Assembly (NCBI GenBank): GCA_046330315.1 | Contig: JAXLSZ010000004.1 | Location: 62,001-126,000, forward strand | Reading direction: 5' to 3' | DNA: 64,000 nt | From: JAXLSZ01 sp046330315 | Lineage (GTDB): Bacteria; Actinomycetota; Thermoleophilia; Solirubrobacterales; 70-9 | In this document: one piece after another, positions 31,486 to 40,273 of the stretch | Numbering within the stretch: the first letter of the stretch is position 1 | Layout of the letters: every line of letters begins with the position of its first letter | Notes under the pieces: generated by a model | Databases searched by the model: none | What the model saw: only the letters and a program-made list of their open reading frames with translations | What the model was told of the DNA's origin: nothing | Position numbers and translations under genes: made by a program

Positions 31486-32425
31486 GCAGAGCAAAGAGCC
31501 CACCCCCCAGGAACTCCCCCCCGAGGAGGCGCTCTCCAACGACGCTGCGGTCGAGGCCGAGGGCGCCGGGGATGCGGCGGCTGCGGGACAGCCGGAGCCG
31601 GCCCGGGAGAGCGCGGAGCAGGCCGCGGAGGGCGAGGCGTCCGCGCCGCATGCCGGCGGCGAGGATAGCCCGCCGGAGGCCGGGCAGCCCCCCGCCGAAG
31701 AGGCGCTGTCCCAGGACGCCGCGGTCGAGGCGGAGGCCGGCGGTCAGGAGTCCCCGGCGGCCGGCGAGCCCGAGGCCCCGGCGACCGGCGAGCCCGAGGC
31801 CCCGGCGGCCGGCGAGCCCGAGGCCCCGGCGACCGGCGGCGACGCGAAGCCGAAGGGGGACGGCCTTCCTCCCGGCGCCGACCTCGAGCCGATCGCCGTG
31901 GAGCCCGAGGCCGAGCTCAGCGCCGAGGACCGCGCGCGGCTCGAGGCCGAGGAGGAGGAGCGGGCCCGCCGCGAGGCCGCCCTGGAGGCCGGCGAGGCCG
32001 AAGAGGCGCCGAGCCGGGCCCCGGCGAGGATGGAGACCGGAGCCCGCTACACCGCAACCGGGAAGCGCAAGCGCTCGATCGCCCGGGTGGTCCTCACCCC
32101 CGGCGAGGGCCGGATCGTGATCAACGAGCGCAGCCTCGAGGAGTACTTCCCCCGGCCCCTGCACCGGTCGATGGCCCGCCAGCCGCTCGCCTCGACCGGG
32201 TACGAGGGCAACGTCGACGTCCGTGTCCGAGTGCACGGCGGCGGCGTCAGCGGCCAGGCCGGCGCTGTCCGCCACGGCATCGCCAGGGCCCTCACGGAGA
32301 TCGACGCCGAGCTCAGGGGCGATCTCAAGCGCCGCGGCTTCCTGCGCCGCGACGCTCGCGTCAAGGAGCGGCGCAAGGCAGGTCTGAAGAAGGCTCGCAA
32401 GCGGCCGCAGTTCTCCAAACGCTGA
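31475..32425 (+). CDS. rpsI: 30S ribosomal protein S9 (uS9) with long acidic N-terminal extension
   Basis: A 316-residue protein. Only the last 128 or so residues match uS9 (RYTATGKRKRSIARVVL, VHGGGVSGQAGAVRHGIARAL, and the conserved C-terminal KKARKRPQFSKR whose tail reaches the P-site tRNA). The first 185 or so are acidic and Ala/Pro-rich, with repeats: EEALSNDAAVEAE and EEALSQDAAVEAE, then four 8-residue PEAPATGE/PEAPAAGE units. Normal uS9 is 130-170 residues. The GTG start at 31475 lies within the end of rplM. A shorter product from an internal start cannot be excluded. Confidence 0.93.
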   Translation: MESEQSKEPTPQELPPEEALSNDAAVEAEGAGDAAAAGQPEPARESAEQAAEGEASAPHAGGEDSPPEAGQPPAEEALSQDAAVEAEAGGQESPAAGEPEAPATGEPEAPAAGEPEAPATGGDAKPKGDGLPPGADLEPIAVEPEAELSAEDRARLEAEEEERARREAALEAGEAEEAPSRAPARMETGARYTATGKRKRSIARVVLTPGEGRIVINERSLEEYFPRPLHRSMARQPLASTGYEGNVDVRVRVHGGGVSGQAGAVRHGIARALTEIDAELRGDLKRRGFLRRDARVKERRKAGLKKARKRPQFSKR

Positions 32426-33738
32426 GCGGGGAACGCAGATACTTCGGGACCGACGGCGTCCGCGGCGAGGCGGGTGTCTTCGTCACCGCCGAGCTGGCCA
32501 CCAGCCTCGGCCGGGCGGCCACCGCCGGCCTCGAGGCCGAGCACCCGCAGGTCCTGGTCATTCGCGACACCCGCGAGTCGGGGCCGATGCTCGAGTCCGC
32601 CCTGGCCGCCGGGGTGGCGGCGGCGGGAGGCGACGCCTTCCTCGGCGGCGTCCTGCCGACCCCGGCCGCGGCGATCCTCTCTCGCCATCACGGCTTCGAC
32701 ATGGCCGCGGTCGTCTCGGCCTCGCACAACCCCTACCGCGACAACGGGATCAAGTTCTTCGCCGGCGACGGACTGAAGCTGGACGACCGCACCGAGGCCC
32801 GGATCGAGGAGCTGCTGGCCGCCGGAGAGGGCGACAGCGCGCGTATCGGCAGGGTCCGCGAGCTGAACGGGGGCCTGGAGGACTACCTCCGGGCGCTGCA
32901 CGCCGCCTTCCCGCTGGACCTCTCGGGGAAGAGGGTGATGCTCGACTGCGCCAACGGCTCCACCCACAGGGCCGCGCCCGAGATCTTCCGCAGGCTGGGA
33001 GCCGAGGTCGAGGCCCTGGCCGCCGAGCCCGACGGGCGCAACATCAACGAGGGCTGCGGCTCGACCCACATCGAGAGCCTGGCCGGCCGGGTGGCGGGGT
33101 CCGGGGCGTCGGTCGGGTTCTCCTTCGACGGTGACGGGGACCGGGTCCTGGCGGTGGACCCGAACGGCACGCCGCGCGACGGCGACGAGCTGATCTCCCT
33201 GGCCGCCGAGCACCTCGCGCGGCGCGGCTCGCTGGGCGGCGGGGTGGTGGTCACGGTGATGAGCAACTACGGCTTTCATCGCGCGATGGAGAAGGCCGGG
33301 ATCGAGGTGGCCACCACCCGGGTCGGGGACCGCTACGTGCTCGAGGAGCTCCGCTCGCGGGGCTGGAAGCTCGGCGGCGAGCAGTCCGGCCACATCATCG
33401 CCATGGACTACGCGCCGACCGGCGACGGGATCGGGGCGGCCCTGCTCACCCTGCAGGCCCTGGAGGGCCGGGAGCTGGCCGACGCGGTGCCGATGACAAA
33501 GCTCCCCCAGACCCTGGTCAACGTCGCCGTGGCCGACCGCGACGCCCTCGCCGGCGCCACCGCGCTGTGGGAGGCGGTCGAGCGGGAGGGGGAGGCGCTG
33601 GAGGGCCGCGGCAGGGTGCTGGTGCGGTCCTCCGGGACCGAGCCCCTGGTCAGGGTGATGGTGGAGGCGCCCGAGGCCGGGGAGGCCGAGGCCGTCGCCG
33701 CGCGGCTGGTCGGGGTCGTGCGGGGCGAGCTCGGCTGA
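32422..33738 (+). CDS. glmM: Phosphoglucosamine mutase
   Basis: A 438-residue enzyme converting glucosamine 6-phosphate to glucosamine 1-phosphate for UDP-GlcNAc synthesis. It has YFGTDGVRGEAG at the N terminus, the phosphoserine loop VVSASHNPYRDNGIKFF, the metal loop FSFDGDGDRVL, and the sugar/phosphate loops GGEQSGHII and RSSGTEPLVRVM. No ATG, GTG or TTG precedes the conserved N terminus. The only start in frame is CTG at 32422-32424, overlapping the rpsI stop as CTGA, exactly as at the HU-pyrF junction. The next canonical start (ATG at 32587) would delete the first domain's core. Confidence 0.9.
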   Translation: MSGERRYFGTDGVRGEAGVFVTAELATSLGRAATAGLEAEHPQVLVIRDTRESGPMLESALAAGVAAAGGDAFLGGVLPTPAAAILSRHHGFDMAAVVSASHNPYRDNGIKFFAGDGLKLDDRTEARIEELLAAGEGDSARIGRVRELNGGLEDYLRALHAAFPLDLSGKRVMLDCANGSTHRAAPEIFRRLGAEVEALAAEPDGRNINEGCGSTHIESLAGRVAGSGASVGFSFDGDGDRVLAVDPNGTPRDGDELISLAAEHLARRGSLGGGVVVTVMSNYGFHRAMEKAGIEVATTRVGDRYVLEELRSRGWKLGGEQSGHIIAMDYAPTGDGIGAALLTLQALEGRELADAVPMTKLPQTLVNVAVADRDALAGATALWEAVEREGEALEGRGRVLVRSSGTEPLVRVMVEAPEAGEAEAVAARLVGVVRGELG

Positions 33739-33762
33739 ACGCTCTACCCTAGTCCGACCTCA

Positions 33763-35607
33763 ATGTGCGGAATTGTCGGATACGTCGGGGCCCGCCCCTG
33801 CCGGGACCTGCTGGTCGCCGGCCTCGAGAAGCTCGAGTACAGGGGCTACGACTCGGCGGGCATCTCGCTGATCCTCGGCGACGAGGTGGAGAGCGTCCGG
33901 GCGGTCGGCAACCTCTCGAACCTCAAGGAGGAGGTGGAGGCGCGCTCCAACGGGGACGGCACGCACCCGGCGACCACCGGGGTCGCCCATACCCGCTGGG
34001 CCACCCATGGCCGGGTCACGGTCGAGAACGCCCACCCCCACGACGACTGCAGCGGCCGGGTCCACATCGTCCTCAACGGGATCGTCGAGAACCACGCCGA
34101 GCTTCGCGAGGCGCTGCGCGGGGACGGGCACAGCTTCAGCTCGGAGACCGACGCGGAGATCGTCGCCCACCTGATCGAGCGCCACTACGAGGGCGACCTC
34201 GCCGCGGCCGTGCGGGCCACCCTCGGCGAGCTGCGCGGCCACTACGCGTTCGTCGCCATGCACGCCGACGAGCCCGGCATCCTCGTGGGTGCCCGCAAGG
34301 AGTGCCCGCTGATCATCGGCCTCGGCGAGGGCGAGAACTTCCTGGCCTCCGCGATCCCCGCCTTCCTGGCCGAGACCCGCCGGGTGATGCTGATCGAGGA
34401 CGGCGAAGTGGTCACCGTGCACCCGGGCGGGGTCCGGATCACCGACGCCGGCGGGAAGCCGGTGCGGCGCCAGGCCGAGGAGGTGGACTGGGACGCGGAC
34501 GCCGCCGAGAAGAGCGGCTACGAAACCTTCATGATGAAGGAGATCCACGAGCAGGGCGAGGCGGTCGCGGAGACGATCGGGGACCGCCTGCGCCGCGACG
34601 ACGGGGTGGACCTTCCCGACGTCGAGCTCTCCGACGAGTTGCTGCGCGGCGTCAGGCGGCTGGTCATCGTCGCCTGCGGGACCTCCTACCACGCCGGCCT
34701 GGTCGGCCGCTACGCGATCGAGGAGTGGGCCCGGCTGCCGGTCGAGATGGACATCGCCTCGGAGTACCGCTACCGCAACCCGGTCGTCAACGAGGACGAC
34801 CTGGTGATCGGGATCACGCAGTCCGGCGAGACGGCGGACACCCTCGCGGCGATGCGCCTGGCGCGCGGGAAGGGAGCCACCGTCCTGGCGATCACCAACA
34901 TCATGGGCAGCCAGGCGACGCGCGACTCCGACGCGGTGCTCTACACGCGGGCGGGCCTCGAGATCGGCGTGGCCGCGACCAAGACCTTCGTCGCCCAGGT
35001 CGCCGCCATGTACCTGCTCGGGCTGCGGCTCGCGGAGCTGCGGGGGACCATGGAGGCGGACCGGATCGCCGAGTTGGTCGCAGAGCTCCGGGAGCTGCCG
35101 GCGAAGATCGACGACACGATCGACGCGGTCGAGGAGGCCGCTCGCGAGGTCGCCCGCACCCATTGCGAGCAGAGCTTCTTCCTCTACCTGGGCCGCCACA
35201 TCGGCCTGCCCGTCTGCCTGGAGGGAGCGCTGAAGCTCAAGGAGATCTCCTACATCCCGACCGACGCCTACGCGGCCGGCGAGATGAAGCACGGGCCGAT
35301 CGCCCTGCTGGACGACTCGACCCCGGTGATCTGCGTGGTCACCGAGAGCCCCGTGGTCGAGAAGATGCTCTCCAACGTCGAGGAGGTCAGGGCGAGGGGT
35401 GCCGATACGATCGCGATCGCGACAGCCGGCGACGGCAGGGTCGCCGAGGTCGCCGATCGCACCATCGAGGTTCCGCGCAGCGACTGGATCCTGCAGCCGA
35501 TCCTGGCGGTCCTGCCGCTGCAGCTCCTCGCCTACCACATCGCCCGCCAGCGCGGGCTCAACGTGGACCAGCCGCGCAACCTCGCCAAGACTGTCACGGT
35601 CGAGTAG
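33763..35607 (+). CDS. glmS: Glutamine-fructose-6-phosphate aminotransferase (isomerising)
   Basis: A 614-residue enzyme making glucosamine 6-phosphate, the step before GlmM. The N-terminal glutaminase has CGIVGYVGARP (catalytic Cys after the initiator Met), HTRWATHGRVTVENAHPH and LNGIVENHAEL. Two SIS domains follow (CGTSYHAG, TQSGETADTLAA, AYAAGEMKHGPIALL) and the C terminus is RNLAKTVTVE. A TACCCT box at 33745-33750 lies 12 nt before the ATG. No glmS ribozyme is visible in the 24-nt gap. Confidence 0.96.
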   Translation: MCGIVGYVGARPCRDLLVAGLEKLEYRGYDSAGISLILGDEVESVRAVGNLSNLKEEVEARSNGDGTHPATTGVAHTRWATHGRVTVENAHPHDDCSGRVHIVLNGIVENHAELREALRGDGHSFSSETDAEIVAHLIERHYEGDLAAAVRATLGELRGHYAFVAMHADEPGILVGARKECPLIIGLGEGENFLASAIPAFLAETRRVMLIEDGEVVTVHPGGVRITDAGGKPVRRQAEEVDWDADAAEKSGYETFMMKEIHEQGEAVAETIGDRLRRDDGVDLPDVELSDELLRGVRRLVIVACGTSYHAGLVGRYAIEEWARLPVEMDIASEYRYRNPVVNEDDLVIGITQSGETADTLAAMRLARGKGATVLAITNIMGSQATRDSDAVLYTRAGLEIGVAATKTFVAQVAAMYLLGLRLAELRGTMEADRIAELVAELRELPAKIDDTIDAVEEAAREVARTHCEQSFFLYLGRHIGLPVCLEGALKLKEISYIPTDAYAAGEMKHGPIALLDDSTPVICVVTESPVVEKMLSNVEEVRARGADTIAIATAGDGRVAEVADRTIEVPRSDWILQPILAVLPLQLLAYHIARQRGLNVDQPRNLAKTVTVE

Positions 35608-35608
35608 C

Positions 35609-35626
35609 GGCCCGGGTGCCCGGGCC
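35609..35626 (+). terminator. Terminator after glmS
   Basis: GGCCCGGG, 2 nt, CCCGGGCC, followed by TCCTTCC. A tight GC hairpin directly after the glmS stop. Confidence 0.55.
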
Positions 35627-35661
35627 TCCTTCCGCGCCCCACGCCGGTAGGATCGCGCCCC

Positions 35662-37221
35662 ATGATCCTCCGCGCGCGCCTCTCAGCCGTCCTGCCAATC
35701 GCCGCTGTCGCGGCGGCCCTCACCGTCGCCGGTTGCGGTGGCGGGGGCGGTGGCGCCGGCTCGGCCGATCCCGCCAGCCTCGCCCCGGCGAGCTCGCCGC
35801 TCTTCATCGAGGCGACGATCCGGCCGAAGGGCGAGCTGAAGAGCAACATCGAGAGCCTCACCAAGACCCTGGCTGGGATCAGCGACCCCGGGTCGCTGAT
35901 CGTCAACCAGCTCGACTCGGCGATGCGCGAGAACGACCCGAGCCTCAGCTACCAGGACGACATCGAGCCCTGGCTGGGCGAGAAGGGCGGCCTCTTCATG
36001 CAGCACTACGACGGGCAGAGCTTCAGCGGGGTGGCGGCGATCCTCCAGACCACCGACTCGGCCGAGGCCCAGGACTTCATCGACAAGATCTCCCAGACCT
36101 CGGACTCGCCCGTCAAGCAGGGCTCCTACGAGGGCGTGGACTACTCGACCAGCACCAACGACGGCACGACGGTGGGGGTCGTCGACGACCTCTTCGTGGC
36201 AGCCGAGGACCTCGGCGCCTTCAAGTCGGCGGTGGACGCGTCCAGCGGGAGCTCGCTGAGCGAGAACAAGCAGTACAAGGTCGCGCTGGCCGGCGCACCC
36301 GGCGGCTCCCTGGCCGACGTCTACGTGAACGTCGGCGACCTGATCAAGTCGGCCGGGGCCCAGGTGGACCAGCAGGTCCTCCAGTTCTACGACTCGATCG
36401 GCATCGACTTCAGCAACTCGACGGCCCTGGCGAGCATCGTGCCGGGCGCCGACCAGGTCGAGATCGACGCCACCACCAGCGCCGCCGGCGGGATGGGCAC
36501 CGGGAACGTCACCGACTTCCTCGGCTCCTTCCCGGCTGGCTCCTTCATCGCCTACGCGGCGCCCGACGTGGGCAGCCAGTTCAAGAAGGTGATCGACGGG
36601 TTCGACAAGAACGGGATCCCGGGCGAGGTGGCCCCCGGCCAGTTGAAGAGCACCCTGGGGGCGGCGGGCATCAACCTCGACAGGATCGCCTCGGAGATCG
36701 GGAACGTCGGCGTCTTCGTCGAGGGAGGCGGCGGCGCGGGGCTCAGCGGCGCCCTGGTCGTCCAGTCCGACAGCGCCAAGTCCGCTTCGGGGATCGTCAG
36801 CGACGTCGAGAGCTTCGTGCGGCGGGCCGGCGCCACCGGCTTCAAGCAGGTTCCCGGGGGGTTCTCGCTGACCGACCGGGCCAACTTCGGCAGCCAGCCG
36901 GTCGTGGTGGTCTCCAGGGGCGACCGGGTGGCGATCGGCTACGGGGACAAGGCCGCGCAGCAGGCCGTTTCGGGCTCCGGCGCCACCCTCTCGGGGAACG
37001 CCACCTTCAAGGACGCGGCGAAGTCGCTCGGCGGGACGAGCATCATCGGCTTCCTGGACATCGGCTCGGTGTTGAAGCTCGCCGAATCGACCGGCGGGCT
37101 ATCGGGGGCCGACTACCGGCAGGCCAAGCCCTACCTCGACAAGCTCGACTTCGCGGCGATCGGCGGTGGCACGTCGGGTGACACGACGACCTCGAAGGTG
37201 ATCGTCAAGCTGAAGGGCTAG
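35662..37221 (+). CDS. DUF3352 family lipoprotein
   Basis: A 519-residue protein. The signal peptide ends in a lipobox (TVAGC, Cys near residue 25) followed by a poly-Gly/Ala linker, so it is a lipid-anchored extracytoplasmic protein. The body matches DUF3352-type proteins: two related halves with PLFIEATIRP, IEPWLGEKGGLFM, SADVYVN-like and FVEGGGGAGLSGALVVQ segments. Function unknown. A TAGGAT box at 35648-35653 ends 8 nt before the ATG, so the mRNA is probably leaderless. Confidence 0.8.
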   Translation: MILRARLSAVLPIAAVAAALTVAGCGGGGGGAGSADPASLAPASSPLFIEATIRPKGELKSNIESLTKTLAGISDPGSLIVNQLDSAMRENDPSLSYQDDIEPWLGEKGGLFMQHYDGQSFSGVAAILQTTDSAEAQDFIDKISQTSDSPVKQGSYEGVDYSTSTNDGTTVGVVDDLFVAAEDLGAFKSAVDASSGSSLSENKQYKVALAGAPGGSLADVYVNVGDLIKSAGAQVDQQVLQFYDSIGIDFSNSTALASIVPGADQVEIDATTSAAGGMGTGNVTDFLGSFPAGSFIAYAAPDVGSQFKKVIDGFDKNGIPGEVAPGQLKSTLGAAGINLDRIASEIGNVGVFVEGGGGAGLSGALVVQSDSAKSASGIVSDVESFVRRAGATGFKQVPGGFSLTDRANFGSQPVVVVSRGDRVAIGYGDKAAQQAVSGSGATLSGNATFKDAAKSLGGTSIIGFLDIGSVLKLAESTGGLSGADYRQAKPYLDKLDFAAIGGGTSGDTTTSKVIVKLKG

Positions 37222-37231
37222 GGCTGCGGTC

Positions 37232-37594
37232 TTGGCCGGCGGCCTCGGAATCGACCTGATCGAGATCGGGCGCCTCGAGCGGGTGCTCGCGCGGCGCCCC
37301 GGCCTGGCCCGGCGCCTGTTCACCGACGCGGAGATCTCCTATGCCGGCTCCCGGGCCCGGCCGGGACGCCACCTCGCGGCCCGCTTCGCGGCCAAGGAGG
37401 CCGTGGTCAAGGCGCTCGGGATCAGCGAGGCGATGGTGCTGCGCGAGATCGAGGTGGTGGCGGGCGAGCCCCCGCAGGTGAGGCTGAGCGGACGGGTCGC
37501 CGAGGCGGCGGCCCGCCAGGGCCTGCAGGTCAGCGTCTCCCTGACCCACACGGAGGGGACGGCCGCGGCGGTGGCACTGGCCGAGAAGGCCTGA
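37232..37594 (+). CDS. acpS: Holo-[acyl-carrier-protein] synthase
   Basis: A 120-residue phosphopantetheinyl transferase. GIDLIEIGRLERVL carries the Mg-binding Asp near the N terminus, and FAAKEAVVKALG the second metal Glu and catalytic Lys. The C-terminal SLTHTEGTAAAVALAEK block is typical. It attaches the 4'-phosphopantetheine arm to ACP. TTG start 10 nt after the lipoprotein stop. Confidence 0.94.
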   Translation: MAGGLGIDLIEIGRLERVLARRPGLARRLFTDAEISYAGSRARPGRHLAARFAAKEAVVKALGISEAMVLREIEVVAGEPPQVRLSGRVAEAAARQGLQVSVSLTHTEGTAAAVALAEKA

Positions 37595-37623
37595 GCCGGC
37601 GGTCGCGCCGGTACGCTGGCGCC

Positions 37624-39141
37624 ATGGAGGGCTGGCTGCACCCGATCTTCTCGGCCGAGGAAATGCGCGAGGTCGATCGCTGGGCGATCGAGGATCGCGG
37701 CGTGCCCTCGCTGGAGCTGATGGAGAGCGCCGGCGCCGCGCTGGCGACGGCGGTCTCCGAGCTCGCCCCCCGCGGGCCGGTGAGGGTGGTCTGCGGCAAG
37801 GGCAACAACGGGGGGGACGGGCTGGTCGCCGCCCGCCATCTCCGCGACACCGGGTTCGAGGTCGAGGCGCTCCTGCTCTGGCCCGGAGAGGAGCTTCGCG
37901 GCGACGCGGCGGCCAACCTGGAGCGCTGCGAGGGGGCCGAGGCGGTCGCCGCCGGCGACCTCGGTTTCCGGCTGGAGGGGTCGGGCGCGATCGTCGACGC
38001 GATCTTCGGCACCGGCTTCGGCGGCGCCCCGAGGGACCCGGCCGCTACCGCGATAGAGGCGATCAACGCTGCCGGGGCTCCGGTCGTGGCCTGCGACGTA
38101 GCCTCCGGCGTAGACGCGTCCAGCGGGGAGGTCGGCGGCGCCGCGGTCCGCGCCTCGGTGACCGTCACCTTCCACGCCGCCAAGGTGGGGCACCTGGTCG
38201 CGCCGGGGAAATGGGCCTGCGGCGAGCTTCGAATCGCCCCGATCGGGATCCCCGACGGCGCGCCGGGTGCCCCCGCCGCCGGAGTGATCGGGCCGGGCGT
38301 GCTCGGCATGGCGCCGCGAAGGGGCCCGGAGTCGAACAAGTTCACCTCCGGCCAGGTGGTGATCGCCGGCGGCTCCCGGGGGTTGACCGGCTCGGTCTGC
38401 ATGGCCGCCGAGGCGGCGATCAGGGCCGGGGCCGGCTACGCGACCGTCGCCGTCCCGGCCGACCTCGAGCCGATCTTCGAGCACAAGCTGACCGAGGTGA
38501 TGTCCCGCGGCTGCCCCCCGGGGTCGGGTCGCCTCACCGAGGAGTCCGGGGCGGAGGTGGTCGCGGCCTTCGAGCGCGCCGCGGCGGGGGTGCTGGGCCC
38601 GGGTCTGGGCCGCGACCCTTCCTCTGCCCGGCTGACCCGCGAGGTGGCGGGGGCTATCGACGTCCCGCTCGTCATCGACGCGGACGGGCTCGGCGCCTTC
38701 GCCGGGAGCCCCGAGCGGCTCGCCTCCCGCGCCGTCCCGACCGTGCTCACGCCCCACGCCGGTGAGCTGGGCAGGCTGCTGGAGCGCGACTCGGCCGAGA
38801 TCGCCGCGCACCGCCTCGCCGCCGCGATCGAGGCGGCGCGCCGGGCCGCCGCGGTGGTGGTGCTGAAGGGAGACGACACGATCGTCACCGACGGCGGGCG
38901 GGTGGCGGTGAACGCCGTCGAGGCGCCGGGTCTCGCGACCGCCGGGACCGGAGACGTGCTCTCCGGGATGGCGGGAGCGATGCTGGCCCGGGGGCTGGAG
39001 CCGTTCGCCGCCGCCTGCGCCGCGGTGGTCGCCCACGCCAGGGCGGGAGCGCTGGCGGCGGAGAGGGTGGGTTCGGCCGAATCGGTGGTCGCCACCGACG
39101 TGATCGCGGCGATCCCGGCCGGGCTCGCGGCCGATGGCTGA
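37624..39141 (+). CDS. nnrD: Bifunctional NAD(P)H-hydrate epimerase/dehydratase
   Basis: A 505-residue fusion that repairs hydrated NAD(P)H. The N-terminal epimerase (YjeF_N) has LMESAGAALA, CGKGNNGGDGLVAARHL and IVDAIFGTGFGG. The C-terminal ADP-dependent dehydratase (carbohydrate-kinase fold) has KFTSGQVVIAGGSRGLTGS, VLTPHAGELGRLL and TAGTGDVLSGMAGAML with the catalytic Asp. A TACGCT box at 37612-37617 ends only 6 nt before the ATG (leaderless). Its stop lies 8 bp inside alr. Confidence 0.93.
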   Translation: MEGWLHPIFSAEEMREVDRWAIEDRGVPSLELMESAGAALATAVSELAPRGPVRVVCGKGNNGGDGLVAARHLRDTGFEVEALLLWPGEELRGDAAANLERCEGAEAVAAGDLGFRLEGSGAIVDAIFGTGFGGAPRDPAATAIEAINAAGAPVVACDVASGVDASSGEVGGAAVRASVTVTFHAAKVGHLVAPGKWACGELRIAPIGIPDGAPGAPAAGVIGPGVLGMAPRRGPESNKFTSGQVVIAGGSRGLTGSVCMAAEAAIRAGAGYATVAVPADLEPIFEHKLTEVMSRGCPPGSGRLTEESGAEVVAAFERAAAGVLGPGLGRDPSSARLTREVAGAIDVPLVIDADGLGAFAGSPERLASRAVPTVLTPHAGELGRLLERDSAEIAAHRLAAAIEAARRAAAVVVLKGDDTIVTDGGRVAVNAVEAPGLATAGTGDVLSGMAGAMLARGLEPFAAACAAVVAHARAGALAAERVGSAESVVATDVIAAIPAGLAADG

Positions 39142-40273
39142 GCGGGCCCTGGCCACGGTGGACCTCGGGGCGGTGCGTGCCAACGGCGCGCGCCTGCGCG
39201 CCCGCCTCACCGGCGGCGCCGAGCTGTGCGCGGTGGTCAAGGCCGACGGATACGGCCACGGTGCGGCCGCCTGCGCTGGCGCCGCCATCGCCGGGGGAGC
39301 CACGCGTCTCGCCGTCGCCACCGCGGGCGAGGCCGAGGAGCTGGGGGGCCGCTTCGAGGGAGTGCGGCTGCTGACCATGGGGGCCCTGCTTCCCCCGGAG
39401 GTGGACACGGTACTCGCCGCCGGCTCGGAACTGGCGCTGTGGAGCGGGGAGCTGATGCGGGTCGTCGCCGCCCGCGCCCGGGCCGCCGGCCGGCCGGCGG
39501 CGGTCCACGTGAAGCTCGACAGCGGCATGGGGAGGCTCGGCTCTCGCGACCCGGAGGCGGTCCGCGAGCTGGCGCGCGCCTGCGCCGACGACCCCGACCT
39601 CGAGCTGGCCGGCCTGTGGACCCACTTCGCGACGGCCGACGAGCCCGACACCTCATACCTCGACGAGCAGATCGACCGCTTCGCCGCCCTGGCCGCGGAG
39701 ATTCGCTCCGAGCACCCCGGGATCACCGTGCACGCGGCCAACAGCGCCGCGACGCTGGTCGAGCCCCGCTCCCACTTCGACATGGCCCGCTGCGGAGTCG
39801 CGCTCTACGGCCTCGACCCCTTCCAGGGCGACCCGCGGGGGAGGGGGCTGGAGCCCGCGCTGTCGTTTCGATCCTACGTCGCCGACACCAAGCGCCTCGC
39901 CGCCGGGGAGCCGGTCGGCTACGGACGGACCTGGAGGGCCCCCGCCGAGACCTGGATCGGGGTGATCCCGATTGGCTACGGCGACGGCGTCCGGCGGGCG
40001 CTCTCCAACAACGCGGAGGTGCTGGTCGGCGGGCGCCGTCACCCGGTCGTGGGAACGGTCTCGATGGACAACATCACCGTGGACCTGGGGCCCGCGACCG
40101 CGGTGCGGGGGGGCGACGAGGCGGTCCTGATCGGCCGCCAGGGGGCCGCGGAGATCAGGGCCGAGGAGGTCGCCGAGCGGCTCGGGACGATCAACTACGA
40201 GGTGACCACCGCGCTCTCGGCGAGGGTGAGGAGGGAACATCCGCCGGCGGGTGGCTCCGGGGAGCGCCGGTGA
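39134..40273 (+). CDS. alr: Alanine racemase
   Basis: A 379-residue PLP enzyme supplying D-alanine for peptidoglycan. The PLP lysine is in AVVKADGYGHGA near residue 35. Other marks are LDSGMGRLG, LAGLWTHFATADEP, HAANSAATL and, in the C-terminal domain, VPIGYGDGVRRAL-type IPIGYGDGV and GTVSMDNITVDLG with the catalytic Tyr region. The ATG lies 8 nt inside nnrD; the stop overlaps the next GTG. Confidence 0.95.
   Translation: MAERALATVDLGAVRANGARLRARLTGGAELCAVVKADGYGHGAAACAGAAIAGGATRLAVATAGEAEELGGRFEGVRLLTMGALLPPEVDTVLAAGSELALWSGELMRVVAARARAAGRPAAVHVKLDSGMGRLGSRDPEAVRELARACADDPDLELAGLWTHFATADEPDTSYLDEQIDRFAALAAEIRSEHPGITVHAANSAATLVEPRSHFDMARCGVALYGLDPFQGDPRGRGLEPALSFRSYVADTKRLAAGEPVGYGRTWRAPAETWIGVIPIGYGDGVRRALSNNAEVLVGGRRHPVVGTVSMDNITVDLGPATAVRGGDEAVLIGRQGAAEIRAEEVAERLGTINYEVTTALSARVRREHPPAGGSGERR

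Noticed and set aside
33739..33762. glmS ribozyme or riboswitch before glmS
   Set aside because: The gap is only 24 nt and holds just a -10-like TACCCT; there is no room for the ribozyme.
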